Source: Nitrospinae bacterium bin107
GTDB lineage: Bacteria > UBA8248
Direction of reading: 5' to 3'
Assembly (NCBI GenBank): GCA_002238965.1
Contig: MPNJ01000001.1
Coordinates: 248,001 to 312,000, forward strand
DNA: 64,000 bases
A program made the position numbers and the translations under genes. Shown here in pieces: positions 8,525-16,161 of this stretch; position 1 is the first letter of the stretch; the number at the start of each line of letters is the position of its first letter. The notes beneath the pieces are model-generated. The model did not search any database. It worked only from the letters and a program-made list of their open reading frames with translations, and was not told where the DNA came from.

Positions 8525-9667
8525 CTAGACCGGGACCCCCTGGCTCAGGGGCAAGAACGCCTCATCCTCCTCATGCACGAGGCCCATTTCCCTCTCCATT
8601 TCGCGCACGAGTGGAATCACGTGCCTGCCCACGGTCTCGCATTCGCGGTGCAGGGGGAAGCCCGAGAGAATCAGCAAGTCGATGCCCGCCTGTTCGATCT
8701 CGATGATCTTCTGCGCGCACTGCTCATAAGAACCCACGATGGCGACGGCCGAGCCCGAGCGGATGCGGCCCATGCCGGCCCAGAGGTTGGGACCCACCAT
8801 CTCCTCGCGCGTGCGGGCCTGCTGATCCTTTGTGCCCTTGCTCTCGAACGAGGAGATGACTTTTCCGCGATGGGCCAGCACCTCGGGGTCGACCCGGCTC
8901 ATCACCTCTTCCGCCGCTTCGAAAGCCTCATCCTCGGTTTCGCGCGCGAATATCTGGAAGCGCGTCACGTACTTGAGCGGTCGCGTACGCCCGGCCCGCT
9001 CGCATTTATCGTTCATGTGCCGGACGCGCTCGGCCACCTGCCCGGGCGTTTCTCCCCAGAAGACCGAATACTCCGCCCGCCGGATAGCGATGTCCTGCGC
9101 GATATCGGATGCCCCGGCCATGAAGAAGGGAATCCTCGGCTTCTGCACGGGCCGGGGATAGACGGTGGCGTCATCCAGTCGGTAGAACTTCCCCTCGAAT
9201 GAGTATTTCTCTTTCGTCCAGAGGCCTTCCAGAATTTCCAGAAACTCATCCGTGCGCTCATAGCGCGTGTCGTGATCCAGCGTCTCGCCGTAGCTTGCGA
9301 GCGCGCCGCCTCCCGTCACGATGTTGTAGAGGATGCGCCCGCCGGTGAGTTCGTCGAGCGAGGCCATCATGCGCGCGCAGATGGCCGGGTCGATGATGCC
9401 CACCCGCACGGCCAGGAGCAGCTTTATCGTGTTGGTCGCAGGCCCTATGACCGCGGCGTTCACCATGCTGTCCCACGTCGGGGCCTGCGGGCCGTAGTGG
9501 CCGCTCACCTGCGACGTCGGCACCAGGATGGTGGTGAAGCCGCTGCGCTCGGCATTTTGCGCGATGCGGGTGAAGGTATCGTAGCTCGGGGGATGCTCTG
9601 CGAACATCTGTCCGATGTACGCGCTGTCGCCGTCACATGACATATACCATGCAAGTTCTATGGCCAT
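8525..9667 (-). CDS. LLM-class flavin-dependent monooxygenase (SsuD-like)
   Basis: A 380-residue bacterial luciferase-like (LLM) oxygenase resembling the alkanesulfonate monooxygenase SsuD and nitrilotriacetate-monooxygenase group. Seen: the TIM-barrel N-terminus with the SGHYGPQAPTWDSMV region, AVRVGIIDPAICARMMASLD, the characteristic GGRILYNIVTGGG, and YPRPVQKPRIPFFMAG followed by the distal helix bundle. It would use reduced FMN supplied by a separate reductase, none of which is visible nearby. It is upstream of, and on the same strand as, the acyl-CoA dehydrogenase, consistent with a degradative pathway for an alkyl compound. The substrate is not determinable. Confidence 0.88.
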   Translation of the reverse strand: MAIELAWYMSCDGDSAYIGQMFAEHPPSYDTFTRIAQNAERSGFTTILVPTSQVSGHYGPQAPTWDSMVNAAVIGPATNTIKLLLAVRVGIIDPAICARMMASLDELTGGRILYNIVTGGGALASYGETLDHDTRYERTDEFLEILEGLWTKEKYSFEGKFYRLDDATVYPRPVQKPRIPFFMAGASDIAQDIAIRRAEYSVFWGETPGQVAERVRHMNDKCERAGRTRPLKYVTRFQIFARETEDEAFEAAEEVMSRVDPEVLAHRGKVISSFESKGTKDQQARTREEMVGPNLWAGMGRIRSGSAVAIVGSYEQCAQKIIEIEQAGIDLLILSGFPLHRECETVGRHVIPLVREMEREMGLVHEEDEAFLPLSQGVPV

Positions 9668-9971
9668 GAGGCTCTCTCCGGGTGGATTCGGTTCCCTTGA
9701 TTGAGGCGCCAGTATATCCCCACCGAGGGCGTTTCGTCACTTGAGATCGGGGTTTTGAGCGCGGCGCCGCGGCGTCCCTCGATACGGGCCTTCGGCCCTA
9801 CTCGGGATGAGGTGATGTTGTTTTCATATCCCGGTTTTCTCAACACCATCTGAACACCCAACTCCCTCACCCTGAGTAGCGGCGAAGCCGTGTATCGAAG
9901 GGCTTACTCTGGAAAGACGCTCTCTTGTGAAGAGAACCCGCAAGCCGGACATATCTACTTGTTTGCGAACC
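9668..9971. repeat. Intergenic region with an inverted pair of REP-like elements
   Basis: No gene is seen. A 37-bp element at 9776-9812 (containing GGGCCTTCGGCCC) is matched in reverse orientation by 9865-9902 (containing CGGCGAAGCCG). Both carry the GAGTAG and GTATCGA flanks around a small internal hairpin. This is the structure of REP/BIME-type doublets. It separates the monooxygenase gene from the ICL/PEPM-family gene. Confidence 0.6.
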
Positions 9972-10832
9972 TCACCCTTCCAGAAACGACTCTATCTGGC
10001 GGCGGTAGTCGGCGTCGTTCATGTATTTTTTCATGAAATCGCCTGCGGGCACGTTTTCCAGGTCTTCAGGCTCTACGCCGTCCTTGAGGGCCTTTAAGGT
10101 GGAATAGGCCGCCCCCGCCGCCGCCATGATGGGCTGGTGGCCCTGGAGTGCGACGCGCACGCCGAGGCTCCCGAGATAATCCAGTCCCCGCACCTCCTTA
10201 GCACTCCCGCCCAGGATGATAGGAAGATTCACAGCAGCCGAGATAGCCTCCAGTTGCGCGCGGCTCTGGACGCCCACCACGAAGATGGCGTCCACCCCCG
10301 CCGACTCATACGCCGTGACGCGCGCGATGGCGTCCTCGGTGCTCGTGACGCGCGGCGCGCTCGTCCGGCCGGCGATAACGAGATTCGGGTCCTGGCGTCC
10401 CTCGAGGGCGGCGCACATCTTGCCCACGCCCTCTTCAACCGTGCTGAGCTGCGCGCCATCCGCGCCGAAGGGCTGGGGGAGCACCGTGTCCTCGATGGAG
10501 AGGCCCGACACGCCCGCCGTTTCCAGTTCCTGGACGGTGCGCTTCACGTTCAGCGCGTTGCCGTAGCCGTGATCGGCATCCACCATCAGGGGCATCCCGG
10601 TTGCGCGGTTGATGCGCAGCGCCTGGTCGGCGAATTCCGTCATGGTGAGCAGGATGAAGTCGGGCGCGCCCAGCACGGTGAGCGAGGCGGTGGAGCCTGC
10701 GAACATGCCGACCTCGAAGCCGATGTCCTCCGCCATGCGCGCGGTGAGCGGGTCATACACCGAACCTGGGTGCACGCATTTATCGCCTGCGAGCAGGGCG
10801 CGGAATTTCTCTCTTCTTGGCGTCCAGTTCAT
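9972..10832 (-). CDS. Isocitrate lyase/PEP mutase superfamily, oxaloacetate decarboxylase-like
   Basis: A 286-residue (beta/alpha)8 barrel. The metal/substrate motif is VDADHGYGNALNV (84-96) followed by SIEDT (112-116). Spacing and flanking sequence (DADHGYGNALNVKRTV, IAGRTSA, VGVQSRAQLEAI) closely resemble the Pseudomonas PA4872-type oxaloacetate decarboxylases rather than isocitrate lyase. The KKCGH loop of isocitrate lyase is not present. The likely reaction is cleavage or decarboxylation of a 2-oxo dicarboxylate. ATG 10832 overlaps the upstream YCII gene stop by 4 nt (ATGA), indicating translational coupling. Confidence 0.85.
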   Translation of the reverse strand: MNWTPRREKFRALLAGDKCVHPGSVYDPLTARMAEDIGFEVGMFAGSTASLTVLGAPDFILLTMTEFADQALRINRATGMPLMVDADHGYGNALNVKRTVQELETAGVSGLSIEDTVLPQPFGADGAQLSTVEEGVGKMCAALEGRQDPNLVIAGRTSAPRVTSTEDAIARVTAYESAGVDAIFVVGVQSRAQLEAISAAVNLPIILGGSAKEVRGLDYLGSLGVRVALQGHQPIMAAAGAAYSTLKALKDGVEPEDLENVPAGDFMKKYMNDADYRRQIESFLEG

Positions 10833-11221
10833 ATGACCTCGCGTCCTCCGTCGGAATAGGTGATCTTCATCGTCACCGCGCCTTCGTTCATGAGCCAGGG
10901 GCGTATGGTGAACGTGCGCGCGCCGCTCGCGTGCATGGGGTCCGATTCGGCGATCTTCCGCGCCTCGGCCAGGGAACCGGCGCGGATGATGATCATCCCC
11001 TCCCCCTCCCAGCGCTGCTCGTCGTCGGTCCAGAATGGCCCCGCGCCGAACATGATGCCCCTCTGCTCGAGTTCGATCTGGAACTTCAGGTGATCTTCGA
11101 GATTCTCCATCACCGGTCCCAGGCCGTTCACGGGCGTGGTGAAATAGACGTACATCTGCTTTTGCAGACAGCCCGCGCTTGCGTTCAGGATGTCCTGCGC
11201 AGTGATTTGCGGCTCGCTCAT
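10829..11221 (-). CDS. YCII-related domain protein, 130 aa
   Basis: A small alpha/beta ferredoxin-like protein of the YCII group. Seen: MYVYFTTPVNG near the start, DHLKFQIELEQRGIMFGAGPF, and the acidic strand-helix GMIIIRAGSLAEARKIAESDPMH, where the conserved D-P-H dyad region lies. YCII proteins are dimeric and often serve as accessory or lactonase-like enzymes in catabolic operons. It overlaps the downstream ICL/PEPM gene by 4 nt, so the two products probably act in the same pathway. The precise role is unknown. Confidence 0.75.
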   Translation of the reverse strand: MSEPQITAQDILNASAGCLQKQMYVYFTTPVNGLGPVMENLEDHLKFQIELEQRGIMFGAGPFWTDDEQRWEGEGMIIIRAGSLAEARKIAESDPMHASGARTFTIRPWLMNEGAVTMKITYSDGGREVI

Positions 11222-11336
11222 GCTTCGCTCCTGTGAAGGGGATGATTGTCATTTCGATTTATGGCCGGGGCACTATAGCACTTTTCATCGCGCCGGCCAG
11301 TGGCTCGGGGGCATCGCAAGGATGCGCCCTCCGCCG

Positions 11337-12194
11337 CTAGCCCGACGCCAGCATCACCATGCCCAGGAGGATCAGACAGGCCCATCCCATGCGCTTGCGC
11401 AGCTCGCCCTCGCCCAGCAGGATAGACCCCATCGCCACCGTGATCAGTACACTGACCTCGCGCCCGGGCGCGACGTAGACGATCGGCGTGAAGACGAGCG
11501 CCGTCAGCACCAGCATATACGCAAGCGGGGTGAACACGGCGATTCCGAGCACGGCGAGCTTGTGTTCCCGCCAGTGCTTCGCGACGGCCTCCCTGCGCGT
11601 GACGGCGTAGGGCACCAGGAACACAGCGCGCGCCAGGTTCGACCCGTAATCGAGCAGTATCGGCGGCATGGCGAGCGCACTCACGGCATAGGCGTCCCAT
11701 ACCGTATAGCTGCCGATGAGCACGCCGGTGGAAACCCCGAACAGCAGCGAACTCACCCGCCGCGTCGAGGACCAGTCGAAGCCGCCCGTCAGGAACACGA
11801 TGCCGACGATGATCGCCAGGCCGCCGAGGGCAGTCTGTATGGTCAGATTCTCGCCCAGGACGGAGACGGCGAACAGGGTGGAGAGGAACGGTCCGGTAGC
11901 CCGCGCAACCGGGTAGACCAGGGACAAATCGCCCCTGCGGTAGCCCTGCTGGAGAAGCAGGAAATAGGCCATATGCAGAGCGGCGCTGCCGACGTAAAAC
12001 CCGATCTCGCGCCACTCCATGAGGGGGCGGTCGATAACATAAACAACCACTACGACCGGCAGGTAGATCAGGACCGAGAAGACGGAAAACAGCCATACGA
12101 GTTCCGGCCCGCCGTTGATGCGCTTGACCAGCAGATTCCAGGTGGCGTGACAGAATGCGGCGGTAAGCACAAGCGAAAGGGCAAGGAAAGTCAT
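11337..12194 (-). CDS. EamA/DMT-family transporter
   Basis: A 285-residue inner-membrane protein with about ten hydrophobic helices arranged as two tandem EamA halves (for example YPVARATGPFLSTLFAVSVLGE in the first half, with a matching PIVYVAPGREVSVLITVAMG in the second). DMT exporters move metabolites such as amino acids or nucleotides. It lacks strong similarity in detail to the two EamA proteins at 31076 and 34543, which are more like each other. Monocistronic in appearance; substrate unknown. Confidence 0.85.
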   Translation of the reverse strand: MTFLALSLVLTAAFCHATWNLLVKRINGGPELVWLFSVFSVLIYLPVVVVVYVIDRPLMEWREIGFYVGSAALHMAYFLLLQQGYRRGDLSLVYPVARATGPFLSTLFAVSVLGENLTIQTALGGLAIIVGIVFLTGGFDWSSTRRVSSLLFGVSTGVLIGSYTVWDAYAVSALAMPPILLDYGSNLARAVFLVPYAVTRREAVAKHWREHKLAVLGIAVFTPLAYMLVLTALVFTPIVYVAPGREVSVLITVAMGSILLGEGELRKRMGWACLILLGMVMLASG

Positions 12195-12252
12195 GGGGAC
12201 ACTTTAAGGTCTGGATACCGGACGCGCCAGATCCACTCGCCTGCAACGCGCG

Positions 12253-12403
12253 TCAGGTTCGAGCCTTGCGAATCGTCTCGATGGAGATGAACATTCTTAG
12301 GGGACGCGTCGGCACAGGCTGAAACCCCATGGCGGTATAGAACGCACGGCGTTTTGGGAGGTCGAGCGGCTGGATGGATATATTCGTTGGACTGAAGGCC
12401 GTC
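12253..12403 (-). pseudogene. GNAT toxin remnant (TacT-like C-terminus)
   Basis: The minus-strand frame ending at the stop at 12253-12255 encodes a C-terminal acetyltransferase fragment, FYTAMGFQPVPTRPLRMF, followed by SIETI. This matches the end of GNAT toxins of TacT/AtaT type (the F-Y-x-x-x-G-F-x-P segment). The acetyl-CoA-binding core is missing and the upstream reading frame switches to the antitoxin remnant next door, so the toxin is not functional. It would follow the antitoxin as in intact DUF1778-GNAT modules. Confidence 0.6.
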
Positions 12404-12604
12404 TCAACCCTCATACGCCACCCGCGTTTCGTGCAGGGCCATCGCCTCTCGCAACGCTTCGGTCGGCTCCGGGGGCGCATCAAGAGCGGCGAGAACCACG
12501 TCGCGGTCCTCTGCCGTGAGGAGCGTGCGTTCATGGTCGGCAATCGTGAGACGGGCTTGCTCCAGCGCCGCGCCGGTCACGAAAGTCGTTTCGTCGATAG
12601 CATC
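12404..12604 (-). pseudogene. DUF1778/TacA-type antitoxin remnant
   Basis: In the frame ending at TGA 12404-12406 the sequence reads DETTFVTGAALEQARLTI, then LLTAEDRDVVLAALDAPPEP. This is the C-terminal half of a DUF1778 ribbon-helix-helix antitoxin, in which the segment that wraps the GNAT toxin ends in a LAALDAPP motif. A stop codon (12605-12607) interrupts the frame upstream and the DNA-binding N-terminus is gone. It lies immediately upstream of the toxin remnant, giving the order expected of a decayed tacAT locus. Confidence 0.6.
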
Positions 12605-12607
12605 TTA

Positions 12608-12970
12608 GGGGTCATGGAAGTTCCGCATAGTCTCGTCTCCTTTGTCTTCCCATAATGTTCGGCAAATTGCCGGATGTTGCAAGTCCTGCATCGACTCAGC
12701 AGCGGATTAGAGTCGGAGCGAGGAGCAAAGACGTCGAACGGGGATTTGTTAATTTCTAACCCTCCTTTAAGGGGTTGTTGAATAAGCCTTCCTCGCCTGG
12801 AATTGACCACCGCCGGAATGACGGAAAAAAACAACCCCGTCAATACGAAACTCCCCCCCAATTGCCTGAATGACCCGTAGGGACAACCCTCCGTGGTTGT
12901 CCCTTGCCAGCGACCTCGGACAGGCACGGGGGCCTGTCCCTACAATAAAACTGTGGCGGCCACGGAAACA
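12608..12970. repeat. Intergenic repeat cluster
   Basis: No intact gene is seen. GGGACAAC (12880-12887) pairs with GTTGTCCC (12896-12903), and the outer GTAGGGACA (12877) pairs with TGTCCCTAC ending at 12943, giving a nested composite palindrome. Upstream, GCCGGAATGACGG near 12814 matches one arm of the palindrome at 20880-20907, and CCTTTAAGGGGTTGTTGAA (about 12763) resembles the GGGGATTGTTGAAAAA pieces near 20755. This is a small junkyard of the window's dispersed repeats, next to a decayed toxin-antitoxin locus. Confidence 0.55.
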
Positions 12971-13513
12971 TCAGGTTCTCAGACCCGCGCCCTCCTCCCG
13001 CCGCACCGTGCCGCCAACGGCGATCGCCGCGCTCAGGAGAATGAGGTTCTTGATGATGTATTGCCCCTCCAGCGTGGGAGCGAAGGGTATCTGCGTGAAG
13101 CAGACCTCAGGCAGCAGGAACAGCGGCAGAATCGTCCCCGGCATTTGCAGAAAAAGCAGGAACAGGGCGACGCGGATGAGCGGGCGGAAGAGCAGCCCCA
13201 CCCCTATCGCCACCTCCCACCAGCCGAGCAGGGGGATGAAGAAATCGGGCGGCAGCCAGTAGACCGTGCGGTGCACGAGCTCGGCCGCTGCGCTCAGCCC
13301 CAGGGGCTTCAGGATACCGAACCAGATGAAGACGACGGCGAGCGATATTCGCAGGAACAGCCGGCCGTAGCGGTTCATCCAGCCCGAGATGTGGCGATCG
13401 ATTTGGTCGATGTATGTGAGCAAAGGGAACTCCGGCCCGGCGGCGGGAATAGGAGCGCGACTGCTCCTCGAATATAGCTGTTTATCGCGCTTAGTAAAAT
13501 TGAGCGAGGCCAA
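12971..13513 (-). CDS. DoxX/DUF417-like membrane protein
   Basis: An integral membrane protein of up to 180 residues with four hydrophobic helices. YGRLFLRISLAVVFIWFG begins the first, LLGWWEVAIGVGLLFRP matches the G-x-x-E-I/V loop of DoxX/DUF417-type proteins, and YIIKNLILLSAAIAVG forms the last. The first ~30 residues look poorly conserved, and the true start may be a TTG or ATG further in (IDQIDRHISGWMNRYG region). Function is uncertain; family members are linked to quinone or redox stress contexts. Confidence 0.65.
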   Translation of the reverse strand: MASLNFTKRDKQLYSRSSRAPIPAAGPEFPLLTYIDQIDRHISGWMNRYGRLFLRISLAVVFIWFGILKPLGLSAAAELVHRTVYWLPPDFFIPLLGWWEVAIGVGLLFRPLIRVALFLLFLQMPGTILPLFLLPEVCFTQIPFAPTLEGQYIIKNLILLSAAIAVGGTVRREEGAGLRT

Positions 13514-13716
13514 TAAATGATTCAGGCGAGAGGCTATTCCCTCCCCTTCACAAAACTCATGAAGAGCAAAAACGCAAAAGCCATAAACTCTTCAAATTGA
13601 AATATGCGGGGCGTTGTCGCATAATTTCCCCACATTCTAATCATGTGGAAACGCGGAAAGAGCAGGCGGCCCCGTCTCGGGCGCCGCGGCCTCAATCTCA
13701 AACCCAGGAGGTGCGT

Positions 13717-15444
13717 ATGATTATCGAACGTGATCTGCCCGTCGAGATGGATGACGGGGTGGTGCTGCGGGTCGACGTATTCCGGCCCGACACCAAGGAG
13801 AAGGTGCCCGTCGTCCTGGCCGGCGGCCCCTACGGCAAGGGCGTCAAGTACCAGGAACACTACAAGCCGCTCTGGGATTCGCTGGTGAAGATGCACCCCG
13901 ACATCCTGGAAGGCTCGCAGCACCGCTGGCTCACCTGGGAGACGGTGGACCCCGAGATATGGGTGCCCTGGGGCTACGCCTGCGTGCGGGTCGATTCGCG
14001 CGGCGCGGGACGCTCGCCCGGCTATCTGGACATCTTCTCCCCGCGCGAGACCAAGGACTTCGCCATCGCCATCGAGTGGGCGGGGCAGCAGAAGTGGTCA
14101 AACGGCAAGGTGGGCCTGAACGGCGTCTCCTACTACGCCATCAACCAGTGGCAGGTCGCGGAGCTTCAGCCCAAGCACCTGACGGCGATGATCCCCTGGG
14201 AGGGCGCCGCCGACCACTACCGCGACTGGGCGCGGCACGGGGGCATCCTCTCCAACAAGTTCATGGAAATCTGGTATCCGCGCCAGGTCGAGGCGGTGCA
14301 GCACGGCAACCCCAAGGGCCCGCGCGACCACTGGATGGAGACGCGCTCGACGGGCCCGGCGACGCTCTCCAAAGAAGAACTCAAGGACAACCGCGCCGAC
14401 ACGCTCGCGAACTTCCTGGCGCGCGAGATGGACGACGACTGGTACCGCTCCCGTTCGCCCGACTGGTCGAAGGTGAAGGTTCCCTTCCTGAGCGCGGGGA
14501 GCTGGGCGGGCTTCGGCCTGCACCCGCGCGGGAACTTCGAGGCCTACACCCAGGCGGCGTCTGAAGAAAAATGGCTCGAAGGCCATCCGGGCAGGCACGA
14601 GGAGTGGTTCTACCTCGAATACGGGATGGAGCTCCAGAAACGCTTCTTCGACTACTACCTCAAGGGCGAGCAGAACGGCTGGGAGAAAGAGCCCCGCGTA
14701 TGGCTGAACCTCCGGCGGCCGTTCACCGACGAGGTGGAACTGCGCAAAGAGCACGAGTGGCCGCTCAAGGGCACGAAGTGGACGAAGCTCTATCTCCACG
14801 CGGGCGGCAAGGGGAAGCTGGACGCCAAACCGCCCAAGGCCAAGCGCTCCAAGACCTTCCGGGCGCTCACGCGCGGCATCACGCTCAGGACGGCGCCGCT
14901 CAAGGAGGAGACCGAGATCACCGGCCCGATGTCGGCCAAGCTCTTCATCTCCTCGTCCACGGTGGATGCGGACCTGTTCGTCACCGTCCAGGCGTTCTCG
15001 CCCAAGGGGCGGGAAGTGTACTTCCAGGGCACGGTCGACCCCAAGACGCCGCTCGCCCAGGGCTGGCTGCGCGCCTCGCACCGGAAGCTGGACGAGGAGC
15101 TGTCCGATCCCTGGCGGCCCTACCACACGCACGATGACAAGCAGCCGCTCACGCCGGATCGGATCTACGAGCTCGACGTGGAAATCTGGCCCCAGTGCAT
15201 CGTGCTGCCGAAAGGTTTCCAGCTCTCGATCAACATCGCCGGACAGGACTTCGACCGGCCCGGTCCCGCGGTGGAGGCCTACGTGCCCTCGCGCGGGTCG
15301 GGACCGTTCCTGCACGATCATCCCGTCGACCGCTGCAAGGAGGTATTCGGCGGGCGCACCACGCTGCACTCGGGACCGAACCACCAGTCCTACCTGCTCG
15401 TGCCGATCATCCCGAAACGTCGGCCCGGCGCGGTGGCGAAGTAG
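13717..15444 (+). CDS. CocE/NonD family alpha/beta hydrolase
   Basis: A 575-residue hydrolase of the X-Pro dipeptidyl-peptidase/CocE class. The N-terminal catalytic domain has the nucleophile elbow NGVSYYAINQW (Ser138) and the preceding VRVDSRGAGRSPG. The C-terminal jelly-roll domain (about 350-575) has MSAKLFISSSTVDADLFVTV and YELDVEIWP, typical of XPD C-terminal domains. Family members cleave esters or amides such as cocaine or acyl-peptide bonds. ATG 13717 is preceded by a strong AGGAGG (13707-13712), so the longer upstream open frame is not used. It lies 300 bp ahead of, and on the same strand as, the hcm operon, so it may release an ester-bound substrate for it; that link is inference. 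Confidence 0.88.
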   Translation: MIIERDLPVEMDDGVVLRVDVFRPDTKEKVPVVLAGGPYGKGVKYQEHYKPLWDSLVKMHPDILEGSQHRWLTWETVDPEIWVPWGYACVRVDSRGAGRSPGYLDIFSPRETKDFAIAIEWAGQQKWSNGKVGLNGVSYYAINQWQVAELQPKHLTAMIPWEGAADHYRDWARHGGILSNKFMEIWYPRQVEAVQHGNPKGPRDHWMETRSTGPATLSKEELKDNRADTLANFLAREMDDDWYRSRSPDWSKVKVPFLSAGSWAGFGLHPRGNFEAYTQAASEEKWLEGHPGRHEEWFYLEYGMELQKRFFDYYLKGEQNGWEKEPRVWLNLRRPFTDEVELRKEHEWPLKGTKWTKLYLHAGGKGKLDAKPPKAKRSKTFRALTRGITLRTAPLKEETEITGPMSAKLFISSSTVDADLFVTVQAFSPKGREVYFQGTVDPKTPLAQGWLRASHRKLDEELSDPWRPYHTHDDKQPLTPDRIYELDVEIWPQCIVLPKGFQLSINIAGQDFDRPGPAVEAYVPSRGSGPFLHDHPVDRCKEVFGGRTTLHSGPNHQSYLLVPIIPKRRPGAVAK

Positions 15445-15743
15445 AACGCCAAAAAGCGGCTTAAGGCCCGGCCTGAGCCGTACCGGATGAAAACGCCGGG
15501 GGTGGGGGGATTTCTCTCCGCTCCCGGCGTCCCGGCTCCCGGATAAACGCCGTGGCGAAGCAAAAACAATTGCGAATCCGAAATGATTTTTGTCCCTTCA
15601 GGGCGGGTTTCTCCAGGTAGTCGAGAACGTCCTCGAGGTCGATCCCCCCGAGCCGATTCTGTTTCTCCTTGACGGTATGGTTTTTCCCGTGCTGGTTGTA
15701 TACTGATTCCGTAAACAAATCAGAACCCGATGAGGAACGCCTC
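15445..15743. other. Intergenic leader before the hcm operon
   Basis: No gene is supported. It contains a hairpin with 8-bp arms ACGCCGGG (15493-15500) and CCCGGCGT (15523-15530) and no clear U-tract, possibly a weak terminator of the CocE gene or a processing stem. A minus-strand frame of 94 codons (15461-15745) has no recognisable family. No cobalamin riboswitch core was recognised, although the downstream enzyme needs B12. Confidence 0.5.
15699..15704 (+). promoter_or_regulatory. Candidate -10 element of the hcm operon
   Basis: TATACT, a good sigma70-type -10 hexamer, sits 39 bp upstream of the hcmB ATG. The only good -35-like hexamer (TTGACG, 15669-15674) is 24 bp away, longer than the usual 17, so the assignment is tentative. 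A GAGGAA ribosome-binding site (15732-15737) precedes the ATG at 15744. Confidence 0.35.
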
Positions 15744-16151
15744 ATGAGTCAGCCAATCCGCGTCCTGCTGGCGAAGGTGGGTCTCGACGGCCACGACCGG
15801 GGCGTCAAGATCGTCGCCCGCGCCCTGCGCGACGCCGGCATGGACGTGATCTACACCGGCCTGCACCGCACACCGGAAGAGGTGGTGACCGCCGCCGTGC
15901 AGGAAGACGTCGACGTGCTGGGCGTAAGTCTCCTGTCCGGGGTGCAGATGACGGTGTTCCCCAAGATATTCGACATGCTCCGGGCCAGCGGCGCCGATGA
16001 CATGATCGTCGTGGCCGGCGGCGTCATGCCGGACGAAGACGTGGTCAGCCTCAAGAAAATGGGGGTCAGCAAGGTGTTGCTCCAGGATACGCCGCCGCAA
16101 ACGATCATCGACACGCTGACCCGTCTCGTGGAGGAGCGCGGCGCGCGCTAA
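15744..16151 (+). CDS. hcmB: 2-Hydroxyisobutyryl-CoA mutase, small cobalamin-binding subunit
   Basis: A 135-residue Rossmann-like B12-binding protein. It carries the base-off/His-on motif DGHDRG (15-20), in which His17 would be the lower axial cobalt ligand, followed by LGVSLLSG and VVAGGVMPDED, the Ser and Gly-Gly elements that hold the corrin tail. It matches the free-standing small subunits of isobutyryl-CoA and 2-hydroxyisobutyryl-CoA mutases in length. Since the large subunit at the end of this operon carries the 2-hydroxyisobutyryl-CoA-mutase signature, it is named HcmB. First gene of a four-gene plus-strand operon; 10 bp separate it from the ligase gene. Confidence 0.88.
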   Translation: MSQPIRVLLAKVGLDGHDRGVKIVARALRDAGMDVIYTGLHRTPEEVVTAAVQEDVDVLGVSLLSGVQMTVFPKIFDMLRASGADDMIVVAGGVMPDEDVVSLKKMGVSKVLLQDTPPQTIIDTLTRLVEERGAR

Positions 16152-16161
16152 GCAGGCACCC

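Noticed and set aside
12577-12927. 116-codon minus-strand ORF in the repeat cluster
   Set aside because: It is made of repeat sequence and has no protein-like character.
14098-15384. 428-codon minus-strand ORF opposite the CocE hydrolase
   Set aside because: Shadow of a recognised hydrolase; no recognisable motif.
15461-15745. 94-codon minus-strand ORF before hcmB
   Set aside because: No family, no good ribosome-binding site, covers the likely hcm promoter and a hairpin.
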